Assembly (NCBI GenBank): GCA_001465935.1
Contig: LNKV01000068.1
Location: forward strand, 1-64,000
From: Clarireedia homoeocarpa
Taxonomy: Eukaryota > Ascomycota > Leotiomycetes > Helotiales > Rutstroemiaceae
Length of the DNA stretch: 64,000 nt
Reading direction: 5' to 3'
Numbering within the stretch: position 1 is the first letter of the stretch; every line of letters starts with the position of its first letter. The notes under the pieces are model-generated. The model did no database searches. It was not told the origin of the DNA and was given only the letters and a program-made list of their open reading frames with translations. Below, in pieces: positions 46,300 to 58,659 of this stretch. The translations under genes and the position numbers were made by a program.

Positions 46300-46883
46300 T
46301 GCGATGACCTTTAAGTTGGTAAAGGAGAATTTCTGCTGACTTGGCGTCGAAAGATGTTTGGCAGAAGGAAGTAGGTGTGCAAATTGGTAACGGTGTAGTA
46401 GGTGAAAAGGCAGATTCGCCGATGGGCAAGGAGGAATTGAAGGAGCAATTCTCTATTCTTATACTTTCAGTATCTGATACTCGGTCACTCAAACAGGATA
46501 TTGCAGAGTCCAATCGCACGGGATGCTGGCCTTCATAGGAATTTATCCGCCGCATAACTGCATACTTCGTACATAATCACAAGCATCCAATGTTACATTT
46601 GTTTCCTGCGCTTGATACCAACAGTGCGGTACCAATGGATAGGTATCCTGGGTTTTGGAGGCCTCCTTCTTTAACTTTCCGCGGCCTCTTCTCCCAAGAA
46701 CTATGGCTTCCACTCTACTTATCTTTTCTTCGTCTCCCACATTCCAATTCCATCCCTTTGTACTTGTCTGTTCAACTCTACTTCTCTTTCTCTTCCACTC
46801 CAGATATCGAACCAGCTTCTGGTCCCTCAGGGTATAGCTCTTGATCTTCGCCCGGTCATTTATATTGACCGCTGCATATCGTC
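46300..46883. promoter_or_regulatory. Divergent intergenic region between the small peptide and UstYa-family genes
   Basis: Contains an 88-codon minus-strand ATG frame that ends by overlapping the peptide's start codon. I treat that as leader sequence rather than a gene. No named operator recognised. Confidence 0.35.
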
Positions 46884-47921
46884 ATGTTCCTTCATTTGTC
46901 GGTTCCTAGCTCTACTCTACCAGATGATAGAAAAGATAACACTTCAGTTTGTCCATATTGCAATAGAGGATCTTTCGGACCGGCACCTCGTAGACACTTA
47001 CGACCACGTGTTGTTCTTGTCGTCGTCTATGGGCTACTTGCAATATCCACGGTGGTTGGGCTCGTTTCTCTTTTCTCGCCAAACAGTAGTGGGTTCAAGA
47101 TCTTTGATGTATCAGCGCCTGTATCAAGCAGAAAACCAACATTGTACTGTGTGTCTGAAAGCATTCTCCCTCTCGAGATTCGCACAGATATTTACTGAAC
47201 CAAATTTCAGCGCCATTCGCCGAAGGAGTTCAATATGAAATTGAAACAACTCCATCTAATTATTGGCACAACGATTTATATATGGGAGAACCGTGCAACG
47301 AATCCGAAGCAGCTTGGAACGAACTTATACACCGTGAGCAGTGGTTGACTTACTCCGAGAATACACTGATCAAGACTGATTTTTCCAATTTAGCCGGTCG
47401 ACAACATGGAGTTCGCCTTTATCGCGACGAAGCAGCGATGTTAGATATCAACAAGAGTATTCTCTTGCCGGATAATAACTTCGCTGTTATTCTTACTGTC
47501 CATCACAATCTTCATTGCTTGGTATATACTTTGAAAACCATGACATATGTTTGGTTTTGCATCCTAACGTTAGTATACAGAGACGATTACGCCAGACTTT
47601 CTACGAAGAACAATACTACCCAGACTGGACAGATGAGGAGCGAGAGCACAATCGCGAGCACAGCCGTAAGTATAATATCAAAATTATCATGGATTACAGT
47701 CAGACTAACAAAGAAAAGTCCATTGCCTTGAATCTCTGCGTACATCCATGATCTGCCAGCCTGACTTGGCCCCGCTTCCGTATTACTGGTCAGGTAACGA
47801 ATGGCATTCAATGAATGCAAGTCCTCAAGTCAAGCGCGAATGTGTTAACTGGGATGTTTTTTCGGAATATCTGAAATCACGTAGCTATAACAAGTCAGAC
47901 TTGGTCAAAGATTACGAATGA
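46884..47921 (+). CDS. UstYa-family (DUF3328) oxidase-like membrane protein (about 267 aa)
   Basis: Exons 46884-47088, 47211-47521, 47581-47665 and 47719-47921. The first donor is the least certain: GTGGGT at 47089 fits best, with GTAGTG three bases earlier as an alternative. A short cytosolic N-terminus with CPYC is followed by one membrane helix (VVLVVVYGLLAISTVVGLV), then the lumenal UstYa domain (FAEGVQYEIE, GEPCNESEAAWNELI). Both diagnostic HxxHC motifs are present: HNLHC at residues 167-171 and HSLHC at 199-203. The segment YYPDWTDEEREHN lies between them. In ustiloxin, phomopsin, cyclochlorotine and asperipin pathways these proteins carry out oxidative cyclisation or hydroxylation of peptide substrates. 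A role in peptide-product synthesis here is inferred from the family and the neighbours. Confidence 0.85.
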
Positions 47922-49002
47922 AAGCAATATATCAGAATATTGTAAGCGGCAAATCTCAATGAAATTTTATGCACAATTTTGTTAGGGTGAAAGATGTGAA
48001 GATGTTTGATCGCCATAGTACTAGACACGAATACACCAAGTTGAAAAATGCCCATCAAACCACGATTTAGTGAAAATTTGATGTCCATCAATTGGAATTT
48101 CTGAATTAATGAAAAGGGTGGAAGAATACGATGGTGTAGACGCGAAGAAAAAGTAGCACGACATATACCTTGACTACATATTTGCGATCCTAGAACTTTT
48201 GGACAAGATAGGCCATTCAGCTGCAGGTAGGGCTGCAGGTAGCTTATGTAGTAACGTAAAAGGAACAGCAGCATACCACGGTAAGTTGCAACCACACAAT
48301 TCATCGCCTGGGATTGTTCGATATACGAGCAAGAAACAGGTGGGTAGTATATAAAGGAGTAATTGGATATAGAAGGAAGTGTCAACAATGCTTCCGAGAG
48401 GCACAGCCCTATGTTGCGCCCTCACCAAAACAAATGGGGAAGGCGCTCATAGCAGTTAAGGGGATACCAAGAAATTTCAAAGATAAGCATTTCAATCAAG
48501 ACTCGCTCTTTATGGTGGAGGTCTGACTCTACATACTTTGGTCGGACTGAAATTTCACCGAATGCAACTCCGAATACAGTATACACAATGTAACCTTATC
48601 CGGCAGTTTTATCTGATTGGCTTCGGTATATGGGTGTTCTTCCTTTCTTGTAGACACCTGCTTGCATTAGTCTATTTACCCTAGTCACCTAGTATCGGCA
48701 GTTCAAATGATTTGATGCTTCTTGAGTCTTGAATGGTTTGGTTTTAATATGGATAGAAATTTTTGCTACGTACTGCGCCGTTTCAAATCTAACGGCTGAT
48801 TAGTTTCTATGATGATCGCAACATCTTCTGTTCGATGGTTTGCTGTGGAAACCGAAGGGGATTGGGGATTGGGGATTGGCGATTATGTCTTTCGTACTCA
48901 CGTAGTATGCCACCCAGTTTCTTTTCATTTGCAAATCTTCCATTTATCTTTTAAACATTGTGAAAGTAGTATTGGATAATTGTATTCAATTATCGTAAAG
49001 CC
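47922..49002. other. Intergenic, no supported gene
   Basis: Minus-strand frames between 47912 and 48428 are long for intergenic DNA but begin with TTG and have no clear domain or signal peptide. The right part is promoter of the DHA1 transporter, with GGGGATTGGGGATTGGGGATT at about 48859-48877 as a short direct repeat. Confidence 0.4.
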
Positions 49003-50793
49003 ATGACCTCCCAAGTCGCGTTAAACACATCTTCTTCGGAGTCGAGTAGACAGACTGGCGAGGGCACTAGGTCACACAATGAGAAATTGGGTTCATTTGA
49101 AAGAGATATTGAGGACCTGCCTACACAAAGTTGGGAAGATGACCCTCAAAATCCAATGAATTGGGCCTCTCTGCGAAAATGGACGACGTTGATGATTCTT
49201 ATCGTAACAAACTTCGTTGCGTAGGTAACAGCTCCCATCGCCCTCAAGCCCCGATCTGATGTTTTTGTGGTTCAACAGGGCACTTTGTACTTCGTCGTTC
49301 GAACCAGCACTACCCTCAGTCATGGCCGATTTCCATGCTGGCGACGGCTCTTCCAGAGATGGCTCGCTAGCCGCTCTCACAATTTCTATATATGTCATCG
49401 GGTATTGCTTAGGGCCACTGGTCGTAGCACCCTTGAGTGAGTTATACGGGCATGTAATAGTGCTCTATCCAGCATATCTTCTATTCATGGTGGCTCTCGC
49501 TGTCTGTGGCTCAAGCAATAATTTACCATTATTCATCATCTTTCGTGCCTTGATGGGATTTGCTGCAATTACGTTTGTGCTCATCGGGCCAGCAATCGTC
49601 GCCGACCTTATACCAAGGGAGAAGAGAGGATTTGCGTTAAGTATTATGTCAGCAGGACCTGTTATCGTATGTACTTGAGCCGTTAACAAGAGTATTGTTA
49701 TACTAACTCTCTCAAGGGTCCCACAATAGGTGCGTCCATTAAACAAACGATAATCCTCATGCTGATTCGTTACAGGTCCAATCATGGGAGGATATATCGT
49801 AGAGAAAACAAGTTGGAGGTGGACGTTTTGGGCAACACTAATCGCCGTGAGTTACTATACGCACTAGCTGGTGTCATACTGAAGTTTCTGTAGTTCTTCG
49901 CCTTGTTTGTCTTCGCAGTAGCCTTTCTTAAGGAGACCTATGGCCCAGTACTAGTGCAGCGAAAACAAAAAAGCTCCCAAACCCAGCCAAATATACAATT
50001 AGCGGACCTACGACAAGTTCTTAAGGCAGCTTGGATTCGTCCACTAAAAATGTTATGCCTGCCCATAGTTCCTTTCGTAGCTTTCTACAGCGCCCTAAGC
50101 AATGCGTACGGATTAACCTGCTTTGCGACTGTTGGAACCGTCTTCCAGGACAACTATCACTTCAGCCCAGGACAAAGCGGTCTTGCGTACCTCGGGCTCC
50201 TGATAGGTTTCGTATTTTGCCAGCTCACATTGAGCAGACTTTCTGATAAATACATGCTCAGAATGGAGGCAAAGCACCACGATAAGAAACCTGAGTATCG
50301 CCTTCCGCCTATGCTCATTGGCGCGTTTTTGCTTCCCGTTGGTTTCTTCTGGTATGGATGGTCGCTGCAACTACACACCCATGTAAGTATCTTGAAATAT
50401 CTCTTTCCTAAAGTTCACATCGCTGGTTTGCCTTTTGCCCAGCCAAGATCCAAATATTTTACTTATCTCATCATGTTTTAGTGGATCGTTCCCATTATTG
50501 GAAGCTCTTTCATTGCCATCGGCATCCTATTCAGCTACTTACCAATACAAATGTACTTGGTCGATACATATACAGTGTATGCCGCCAGCGCTAGCGGAGC
50601 CTGTACTATAATAAGATCAATCTGTTCAGCGTTGATTCCACTATCTGCGAACCCCTTATACGATAGCCTAGGATATGGCTGGGGAAACAGTGTTTTAGCA
50701 TTCATTGCGCTAGGGTTCGTACCTATGGCATTGTTGGTTTTAAAATATGGAGAGAGGATTAGAACCAATCCACGGTTCCAACCCCAGCTTTAG
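49003..50793 (+). CDS. MFS drug:H+ antiporter, DHA1 family (496 aa)
   Basis: Six exons: 49003-49220, 49279-49666, 49717-49729 (a 13-nt micro-exon), 49776-49846, 49894-50382 and 50482-50793. The N-terminal WEDDPQNPMNWASLRKW is the standard lead-in of fungal DHA1 exporters. LSELYGHVIVLYPAYLLF corresponds to motif A. The micro-exon completes the motif-C-like GPVIGPTIGPIMGGYI. The centre (QRKQKSSQTQPN) is the loop between helices 6 and 7. PIQMYLVDTYTVYAASASGA is typical of the second half. Such proteins export small molecules including self-made metabolites. It lies between the UstYa-family gene and a flavin monooxygenase, so export of a cluster product is a fair inference. Confidence 0.9.
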
Positions 50794-51477
50794 TCCTGCG
50801 AGATGGTCATGAAGCAATCCTAGGCCGTCCTGCCCCGGTTGCTGCAAATGGCTCTGCAAGTAATAGAATTAAGAAAACTTAGCTGAATTCTAGTACGTAG
50901 AAATTATAAGATCATTCCTGAATTCAATAGGTTCCTAAGATATAGTTGTGAATTCTGTGGATATCAGTGGTGATAGTTGACTTGCAAGGTGATAAGCTGT
51001 CCCAGGTCACCTTCCGGCTCCCTGCTCTGCTCAGAGGGTACCTCACTGTCGCTCCTTACTCTATTCCCTTGGATGAGAGACATCTGATCCGGCCATGTCA
51101 TGTTACTGAATGGACCGGACCAATCATAAGGCGGCAACTGCAGGTGGTCCGGCCTTCTCTAAGAAAGAGTGTCCTTTGTTATAGAAAAGTCCGAAGTTTA
51201 TCCGAAAACATTACCCGATACGAATCTTGCTGCCCGAACAGTAATAGTTGCTATTCAAAGCCATTGATAATTAAGTTACAATTCAAAGTGTGATGATTAT
51301 ATGTAAGCCGAATCGCACACACATTGACACCCGCTATGCATAAGTCCATTAATATAATACTGCGCCGTGCCCCTGGATGATGGACAGCTACTTTGCCCGT
51401 ACAGATTCATTTACTGTACACCACATAGAACTAACAATTACTATTGCCGTTTCAAAAATCATATAGACATCTCAATC
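50794..51477. other. Intergenic, promoter of the monooxygenase
   Basis: A 108-codon plus-strand frame (50967-51293) has no recognisable feature and is not called. Nothing else seen. Confidence 0.45.
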
Positions 51478-53311
51478 ATGTCGTCCCACGAAATCATTGT
51501 CATAGGTTCCGGCCTCAGTGGTATAGCATTTGCACGCTTTTATCTCGACATAAATCCCGACAGCAAACTCATAATTCTCGAAGCGGATAGCTGTCTTGGC
51601 GGGGTGTGGAGTGCGAGTAAGTGTAGCTAGCCAGTCCTCCTATTACCTCTTACCAAGCATACTTATCAAACGCCAAGCTCGACAATACGATGAATTTTGG
51701 ACGCAGAGCGGTCGACGCATGACAGGATTTTCGGATGTTCCTCTAACTTCCACAATTCCTGCTGATGCGCCGCTATTCTACGACACCTTCGAGGCTAAGT
51801 ATGTTACTTCGTATCTGGAAAAGTACGCGGATAGTCATGTCTACAATAGAATGTCACTGAGAAGTCGCATCATGTTCAATCATCGAGTGGTAAAGGTCGA
51901 GAAGAAAGGCGACACATGGGTGGTCTACACGGAGGGGGGAGCAGGGGAAGTTTTCCAGACTCGTAAACTCGTGGTGGCGGTTGGTCATACGTCGGCTCCG
52001 AACATGCCGCTGTTGCCTAACCAGGAGCAATTTCAAGGATATATTGGCCATCACAAGGCATTTAGTGAGGCCTCGCGAATTGTACTCCCCAATTCCAAAC
52101 GTGTTGCTGTTCTGGGAGGAGGGAAATCAGCCGTAGATATGGTGTATGAATGTGTTAAGAAGGGGAAGGAAGTGCATTGGATAATACGGAAAAGTGGGGA
52201 GGGGCCGGCATTATTCTTTCCTGCGCCTGCAAAGGACTCTAGATATAAGAATTCAGTGGAGAGCTCGGCAACTAGGTATAAGGCTTGCTTTAGCCCTTCT
52301 TCATTCATGCCAAGCGGAATTCTGGGCTGGTTGCTAAGGCTTTTCCATGGATCACGATACGGAGTCAATTATATGACGAAGATGGTGGAGGCCAATGATC
52401 AACATTGCCGTGCTCTAGCTGGCTATCAAAACAGGAAAGGTCTACCTAGCTTTCGTTTACTTGACTTCACTACTTCGTGAGTACTCTATCTTACATGGCT
52501 GTAGTACTTCCTCCTGATGCTTATATTTAGCGCTTTCTGGTTTACTGGCCCTCTAGGTTTGGCGCAGCATGATGATTTCTGGGATACAATAGCCCAAAAT
52601 GTCGAGATACACCATCAGGACATTACGTGTCTTACGCCGCAGAGCATAGTTCTCGACGACGGAACCTCTATACCGGCCGACACGCTGCTATGCGGCACAG
52701 GCTGGAAATCCAACTACCCCTTCTTCTCCTCTACACTAGCCAAATCGCTCGGGCTTCCGCACCCCGTCTCTGAATCTGCGTCCTCCGATCCAGAAACTCA
52801 GCTATGGCAACGTCTCCTTACCCATGCCGACCACCTCGTTCTCTCTCGCTTCCCACAACTCGCGCATCCCCCTCCGCACCACAAACGACCCTCTACCCCA
52901 ACCACAACCGCCAAACTATACAATGGCATCGCACCCCTCGATCCCAATCACGCCGGCTCCATCGTCTTCCTCGGCCATATCGACATATCGAACTCATTTA
53001 GGGCAGCGGAAGCTCAGGCCATCTGGAGCACAGCCTATTTGTCCGGGCACCTGGCACTGCCTAAACTTGCTGAAATGCAGCAGAGCGTAGCGTACATGAA
53101 TGCTTTTTCGCGGCGCCGATATCCGTCGCATGGGCAGAAGGGCGATTGCGTTTTCTTTGAGCTAGTATGGTATACAGATCATTTACTTACGGAGGTGGGG
53201 CTGAAGTCGCATCGCCCGGGCTGGTGGACATGGGCATATTGGGTAGAGCCATGTCTTGCACAAGATTTTGCAAAAGTAAAGAAGGAATATAGAGCGAAAT
53301 TTAGACTATAG
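51478..53311 (+). CDS. Flavin-containing monooxygenase (572 aa)
   Basis: Exons 51478-51616, 51678-52476 and 52531-53311. Intron 1 joins GGVWSA to TRQYDEFWTQSG. The FAD-binding site is IIVIGSGLSGIAFARFYL. The FMO region around TFEAKYVTSYLEKYA and the NADPH-binding RVAVLGGGKSAVDMVYE follow. The late LLCGTGWKSNYPF is the C-terminal FMO/NMO motif. The enzyme would use NADPH and O2 to hydroxylate N, S or C atoms of a small molecule. UstF1/UstF2 of the ustiloxin pathway are flavin monooxygenases, which makes this gene relevant beside a UstYa-family protein; orthology cannot be judged here. It converges with the sugar transporter, leaving only 78 bp between stop codons. Confidence 0.9.
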
Positions 53312-53389
53312 AAAAGAGATTGATATATGTACAGTTTTACTAAATATTCAACTCTTTTTATTATCCATCCAACACCTTATAAATTCCAT

Positions 53390-55170
53390 CTACTCATCGT
53401 CGTTGATATCGATGACCGTCTGCTTCCATTTGCGAGCCGGGACACGACGCTTGAACAAAATGTCGATCTCACGGAAGGACCTGTGCTTCATCTCAGGAAT
53501 CCAGATCCAAGCCATGACAGAGCAGACAAAGGCAGTGCCAGCCCAGACGTAGCCGCTCTTGCCACCTAGGTGCCACTTATCATCGTTGAGCATGTAGCTG
53601 GCAAGAAAGATGCAAGGAATATTGACCAAGTAGTAGGCACCTCGTCCAATACCGGTTGTCAGTGGCCGGAGACGAACGGAAGATGTCTCGCCGATGATGA
53701 CCCATGAGGCAGGGGCGGGTCCCAAGCAGAACAGGACGGAAACGATCAAGCCAAGTGATGCTTGCGCGTTGGTAGCCGCATTACCACCGCCAACTGAAGC
53801 CGCAATACCGAGGGCGATCAGGAATGCACAGTTGATGAATTGACCATAGACATAGATGGTGCGTCGGCCTAGGTATGTGGTGAGGACCCAAGAGAGCATG
53901 ACCATGATCCACTGGAGGGCAGAAGTGATGAGGCCAAGTGCAAATGCGGTATTGTCTGCCATGCCGGCCTCTGAGCTGGTGTTAGTCTGCTACGAGGTTG
54001 CAGGAAATGGTTGGACTTACGTTTGAAAAAGTAAACCGCTTGATTGGCGATCAGATTGCCCGTCAGATTCTGAGATGCGTACACACCGCACACAATCAAT
54101 GTGCGGTAGCGATCGGTACCTTTCCACAATTCAACGAGACTAGGCTTCTTCTCGCTCTTCTCAAGCTCAATGGTGCGACGCATCATTGCGACTGCATCAG
54201 TGGGATTATCATTTGCACTCGCGCGTCCGAGGCGCCTGACAGCCTTCTCTGCCTCAGCCAGACGGCCCTTTCGTACGAGCCACCAAGGTGATTCAGGCGC
54301 AATAAAGAGTAGAATAGCGAGAGGAGTAGGAAACATCCACTGGAGTGCAATGGGAATTCTGGTATGACTGTTAGTATAGTGCTCCTTGGATGGCATCTAT
54401 GGGAGCGGACGAACCTGTACGCTGTGGAGTTCTTCTTGGATTGGTAGTGGTAAGTGATACCGCCGACAATGATCGACCCAATAGCCCAGAACATCTGCAA
54501 CATCTGCGTCGCTGGAGCTCTCAATCTCAGTGGCACAATTTCGGCACAGTAGGCGGGTGCATTGGCAATAAAAATGCCCCACGGGATGCCTTCCAAGATC
54601 TGGGCCGCGAAAAACATCCCTTGGCTGTTGCCGAAATAGAAAATGAAGATAAAGGCGTTCAAGAACATAAGACCGCCAATGGTTGCCCATCGATATCCAA
54701 TCCAGCTGGTAATGGGACCTGCGATGAAGACACCGATGAAGGCACCGACTGGTCCGCTACACTGGAATGCTGACTGCCATGAAGCTTCGATAATATAATG
54801 TTTTTTTTTGTCGCTGTATACACCGAAATCATTCGCGAATTGAGTTGTGGCTATGAACTGTCCCATTAAGAAAACGCAGTATGACTCCATGATCTATCGA
54901 AACGTTAGAGAAATGACCTGCCTATCATGAGCAAGAGCTTACAATGGTGCATGACATGACGAATGCCCACCAACTAGCAGCGGGATAGGCCTTGACAGCC
55001 TGGAGCACAGTCATTTCATGTTCGATCTTCTCGGCATCGATGGCGCCCGTTCTGTCATAGTCGACCTTCTCGACCTTCTCGTCAGCATCGTAGACAGGTT
55101 CGCTTGTGGAGGTGGGCTGCGCCTCGATCTCCGACGCTGAGGTCGGCTTCTCTGTGATAACGTTATTCAT
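53390..55170 (-). CDS. MFS sugar transporter, alpha-glucoside permease-like (541 aa)
   Basis: Four exons on the minus strand: 55170-54943, 54893-54415, 54358-54021 and 53970-53390. The acidic N-terminal tail ends in LQAVKAYPAASWWAFVMSC, a lead-in typical of the maltose/alpha-glucoside permease subfamily. Sugar-porter landmarks include GYRWATIGGLMFLNAFIF, PLRLRAPATQMLQMFW, PESPWWLVRKGRLAEAEKAV with RRLGR, and PEMKHRSFREIDILF near the C-terminus. About twelve helices are present. It probably imports di- or trisaccharides with protons. No intact partner glycosidase sits beside it; the secreted GH31 gene is 40 kb away. Confidence 0.92.
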
Positions 55171-55854
55171 ATTGACGATTTGTGAGAGAACGTGAGAGCG
55201 AAAGAGAGGCAGACACGACTGGGCTTTTTAATCTTTACCCCTGCGACAATACTCTTATGATAGTAATTCCGATCTTAGCCCAATTGAGTGGGGCTTGCTC
55301 TGGACCTTGACCTCCACAACCCAACATCTCCACTCATTAAGGTCATTTTTCCGGGCACCGTGGTAGCACAGGCCCACCTACCCCACACTTACCCCGCCCA
55401 ACAAAACCCACCAAATAACCTTTTTTTGTTCTTGGGACAGGAGAGTAGAACTATCTTAGGCTAAACTGAGTTTGTTTTTACATATATACAACTTGATGTT
55501 TAAAGAAGTGTCCCCACGTTTTGGTATCGCTACCCGTTTGATTATGATTTGACAAACGCCTCCAACTCTACTCCATGGCCTCATAAACTAGTACTGTGGC
55601 GTCTAAGAGTTGAAAGAGCTGAGAGCTGAACAGGCTGCTCGAGACCTTGTTGTAGCAGCTGAATATGTTCAGTATACGAATGTAGTATTTCGGTAATAGC
55701 TAGTGAGCCGGACTTGACGCAACAGTCTCCGTGTGAATAGCATAAAGAAGAGACTAAATCCCGCCCGAGGTATTTTCACCGATTCATCCAAAGTACGCAA
55801 GAACGTTAGCCACAATGTCTGCAGACTCATACCTGCTAACACCTCTACTGAGGC
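55171..55854. other. Promoter of the sugar transporter, containing a repeat fragment
   Basis: Holds the 46-bp fragment of the palindromic element (55402-55447). No gene is supported. Confidence 0.5.
55402..55447. repeat. Terminal fragment of the palindromic element seen at 9.2-9.4 kb
   Basis: CAAAACCCACCAAATAAC, then a T run, TTGTTCTTGGGA and GAGAGTA match the right end of the 9217-9425 element, with a small ACAG insertion and a longer T tract. The matching left arm is not evident, so this is a solo or decayed end. Confidence 0.75.
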
Positions 55855-58226
55855 TATCGTGTGGAGATTGACGAATGTTTTGAGGACAATGAGATGACTA
55901 AACTGTTCTTAATTGCTCTCAGCAATGTCCAGAAAGATTGTTTGAAAGCTGTAAAAGACGGTCAAAACAAAGATATACCGAACTGGCTCAATTTTTATGC
56001 TGCGGCCGGTAAGTTCTCCCTCAAGTGATTATTTATTATCTGCTTATGGGAAAAGCAATTTATGGACTGCCAACTGAGAATTGGAATGGCATTCAAAGTC
56101 CTAGACTTGAAGGCTACGGGTATTGCCACCATGGACTGGATACCTTCCTGTGAAATATAAGCTGTAATTGTCACTTCTCTAGAAGTGGTGGCGTCACTTT
56201 TGGAATTCTTACATTTCCCAATCTGGCACCGGCCATATATGGCCTTCTACGAGGTATATTTTGTACTCTGTATTGAGTCAGATGAATCTGACACTCTCCA
56301 GCAATTCTCGCAAAAAAGATGTTTACGTCGAGCTTCCCAAACCCACTGGCAATGCTGAAGGTGGATTTGACATCATTCCTAATCCTCTATACTTCTTCAC
56401 TTTTCCTGCCGATGCCGATCGCAAAGAGGCGGGTCAAAAAGTTGGACGAGGTGTATTGAGAATGTGAGTGCTTGGAGTTTGAATGTGTAAACGAAGTTGA
56501 CATCCATGTAGCAAATCCGGTGAGAGCAACGTACGAACAGTACGTGTCCCTTCTAAAGACGCGCCGGATGCGACGAACGATGGGCTCCTTAATCTTGCGA
56601 TCCAGTGCCAAGCGGGAGCAAATGCGATTCTTTTCATACAAATGTTGAACTCAGACCACACAGCTGCACCATTTTCTTCTGGATCTAGGGCGCCAAAAGT
56701 TTTCGTAAACGAGGTACGAAGCTGTTCTGCTTTTGCGAATCATAGTGGGCGAGGAAAAACCACGATTGAGGGTAAAACGTACCCAACTGTGTCTGTTGAG
56801 TCTTTCCATGATGGCATCCATAATCTCCTAGGAACCGGAGGAGGATCATACGATGAAGACCCGCAGAATAACCATAAATTGGGAGGTGTAAGTGGCCATA
56901 TAGCTAACCCGCAAGTGGCAAATGTTAGTATTTGCATTAATTGAGCGAATCGCTTGCTAACTTGTGTGCAGTACGATCCAATTTTCTGGCTACATCATAA
57001 GTGAGTATTGCATCGCTGTAACAAAGACAGAAATCTAACCAAGGATTTGCCAGTAACGTTGAGAGGCTGTTGTGTTTACATCAAGCCATTTACCCTGACA
57101 AATACCTTGACGACGGAGCACCTAGCAACAATCTTGCCCCATTTCTACATGAGAACTGTGGTGGAGCCTTCTGGAAGAGTATTGACAAGTGGATCAAGAA
57201 CTATTGGAACAGCGGCTTCGCAGTTCCCGGCGCCATGCAACCTCAAGGTGACTTCAAGGATATGAAAGCGGAACTGACGAAGTACCTGGTTGAGACATAT
57301 CTTTGGGCGGCCAATAACACACCACATAACCTTAAAAACTGGCTAAGGAATCTGAGCGGTTCGTGGACATTGTTTGGTTCTTCAGCAGCTCCAGTGTCCA
57401 CATCAGCTGTCCAAGTCAGCACCATAACAACCTAGTCAGGTCATGCACACCTCGTTCACCGAGAAGTTGCTTTTGCTGCATTCAATAAGCAGGAAGTTTC
57501 TACCCCTATCGTTCATGACAGTGCTGTGAAATCTGTTGAAGTGCTTGGGTTGAGTGACAAGATCAACGAGTCGCTTCCCGCTAGTGCTTTGGAAGATCTC
57601 TCTGAAGAGAAGAGGCCGACATACCAGATCACATGGAATACTTATGTCAAGATCCGCAAGTAAGCAAAGGTGACTAACTGATGTGGTAAATATTGATCTT
57701 TGCCAGGCATACGTTCGACGGATCTTTCAACGTCCATCTCTTCGTTGGTTACGTAAAAGACAATCAGCCCGAACAATATATCACAAAAAAGAACGAAGCT
57801 GGTTTCACAGGAGTATTCTGTAGTCCTCAGAATGATTTGTCAGGTTGCTCCAACTGTGTCCAATAATGCCAAGAAGATGTTGTCATTGAAGACACAATCC
57901 CATTGACAGCGTTCCTATACAGTCTCCTTACGGCAAGCGATCGCAGCGATATTCTCATCCCGCAAGCTCAGAAGAAGACAATCGACAATTTGACACCTGA
58001 AGAAGTTGTGCCGTTCCTTAAGGAGAACTTGCAGTGGCGAATGACTGATCTTGCGACCAATTTGTTGCACGGTGAACCGCAAGCAGGGCTCAAAATTCTC
58101 ATTAGTCACCTCATATATATTGCCCCCGATCAGGAGCACCTGTTGGGTCAATATGGGCCATTTGTGCCTTAGCCTGAGATCACGATTGATCTGCCTGGCG
58201 GATGGGGATACGTTTATCCACCTTAG
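55855..58226 (+). pseudogene. Decayed tyrosinase (copper monooxygenase) gene
   Basis: Tyrosinase-like blocks run in order but cannot be read as one frame. The N-terminal part (FLIALSNVQKDCL, then DIPNWLNFYAAA) splices to AIYGLPTENWNGIQ. Here the first CuA histidine of IHG is TAT (56061-56063). The second CuA histidine appears as TTT in VTFGIL (56199-56201). One base then shifts the frame before PIWHRPYMAFYE. The rest of CuA, including the YWDWA region, is missing. The CuB half is better kept: SFHDGIHNLLG, and NYDPIFWLHHSNVERL across an intron. The C-terminal domain (HTFDGSFNVHLFVGYVKD, PFLKENLQWRM) has stops at 57433-57435 (TAG), 57864-57866 (TAA) and 58170-58172 (TAG). No ATG joins the first block in frame. 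The ancestor presumably oxidised phenols or tyrosyl groups. Confidence 0.82.
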
Positions 58227-58659
58227 TGATTGATACGACTTTACGGTGATACAAGTTGCACGTCACTATTTAGTTTCATAATTTTACTTTAAAAAACTAT
58301 CACTCCTACTTTAGAAATAATATTTTTGCACATTCACTAGCGTTGATCATTTGTAGTAGCAATGAAGGCTTCGAATAAGTATACTGCAAATGGGTTCAAG
58401 CTATTCTATAGTGTAAAGGTGAGCTTTGCTTGAAAACCCATACTGTATGTAGTGAATCTCTGGGCCGCACCAACACTAGGATATTTTGTCTCACTTCATG
58501 ATTGGATTAAAAGCAAACTATACTCAATACACTAACCAGTGAAATATAAAAATACAAAATCTAATATCAAATCGTTGAACTTAGTTATATCCAAACAGTC
58601 TTATCCGAGGCAGCTTTGTAACCAGTCTGGTCTGTTGGCAAACCCACGAACACATTCAA
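58227..58659. other. Intergenic between the tyrosinase remnant and the GH16 gene
   Basis: AT-rich 3' flanks. No feature seen. Confidence 0.5.

Noticed and set aside
46289..46555. 88-codon minus-strand frame overlapping the start of the small peptide gene
   Set aside because: No signal peptide or domain. More likely leader sequence of the peptide gene.
47912..48428. Minus-strand frames downstream of the UstYa gene as a missing RiPP precursor
   Set aside because: They begin with TTG, and no repeated core or dibasic site is visible.
50967..51293. 108-codon plus-strand frame before the monooxygenase
   Set aside because: No recognisable motif; composition is typical of non-coding sequence.
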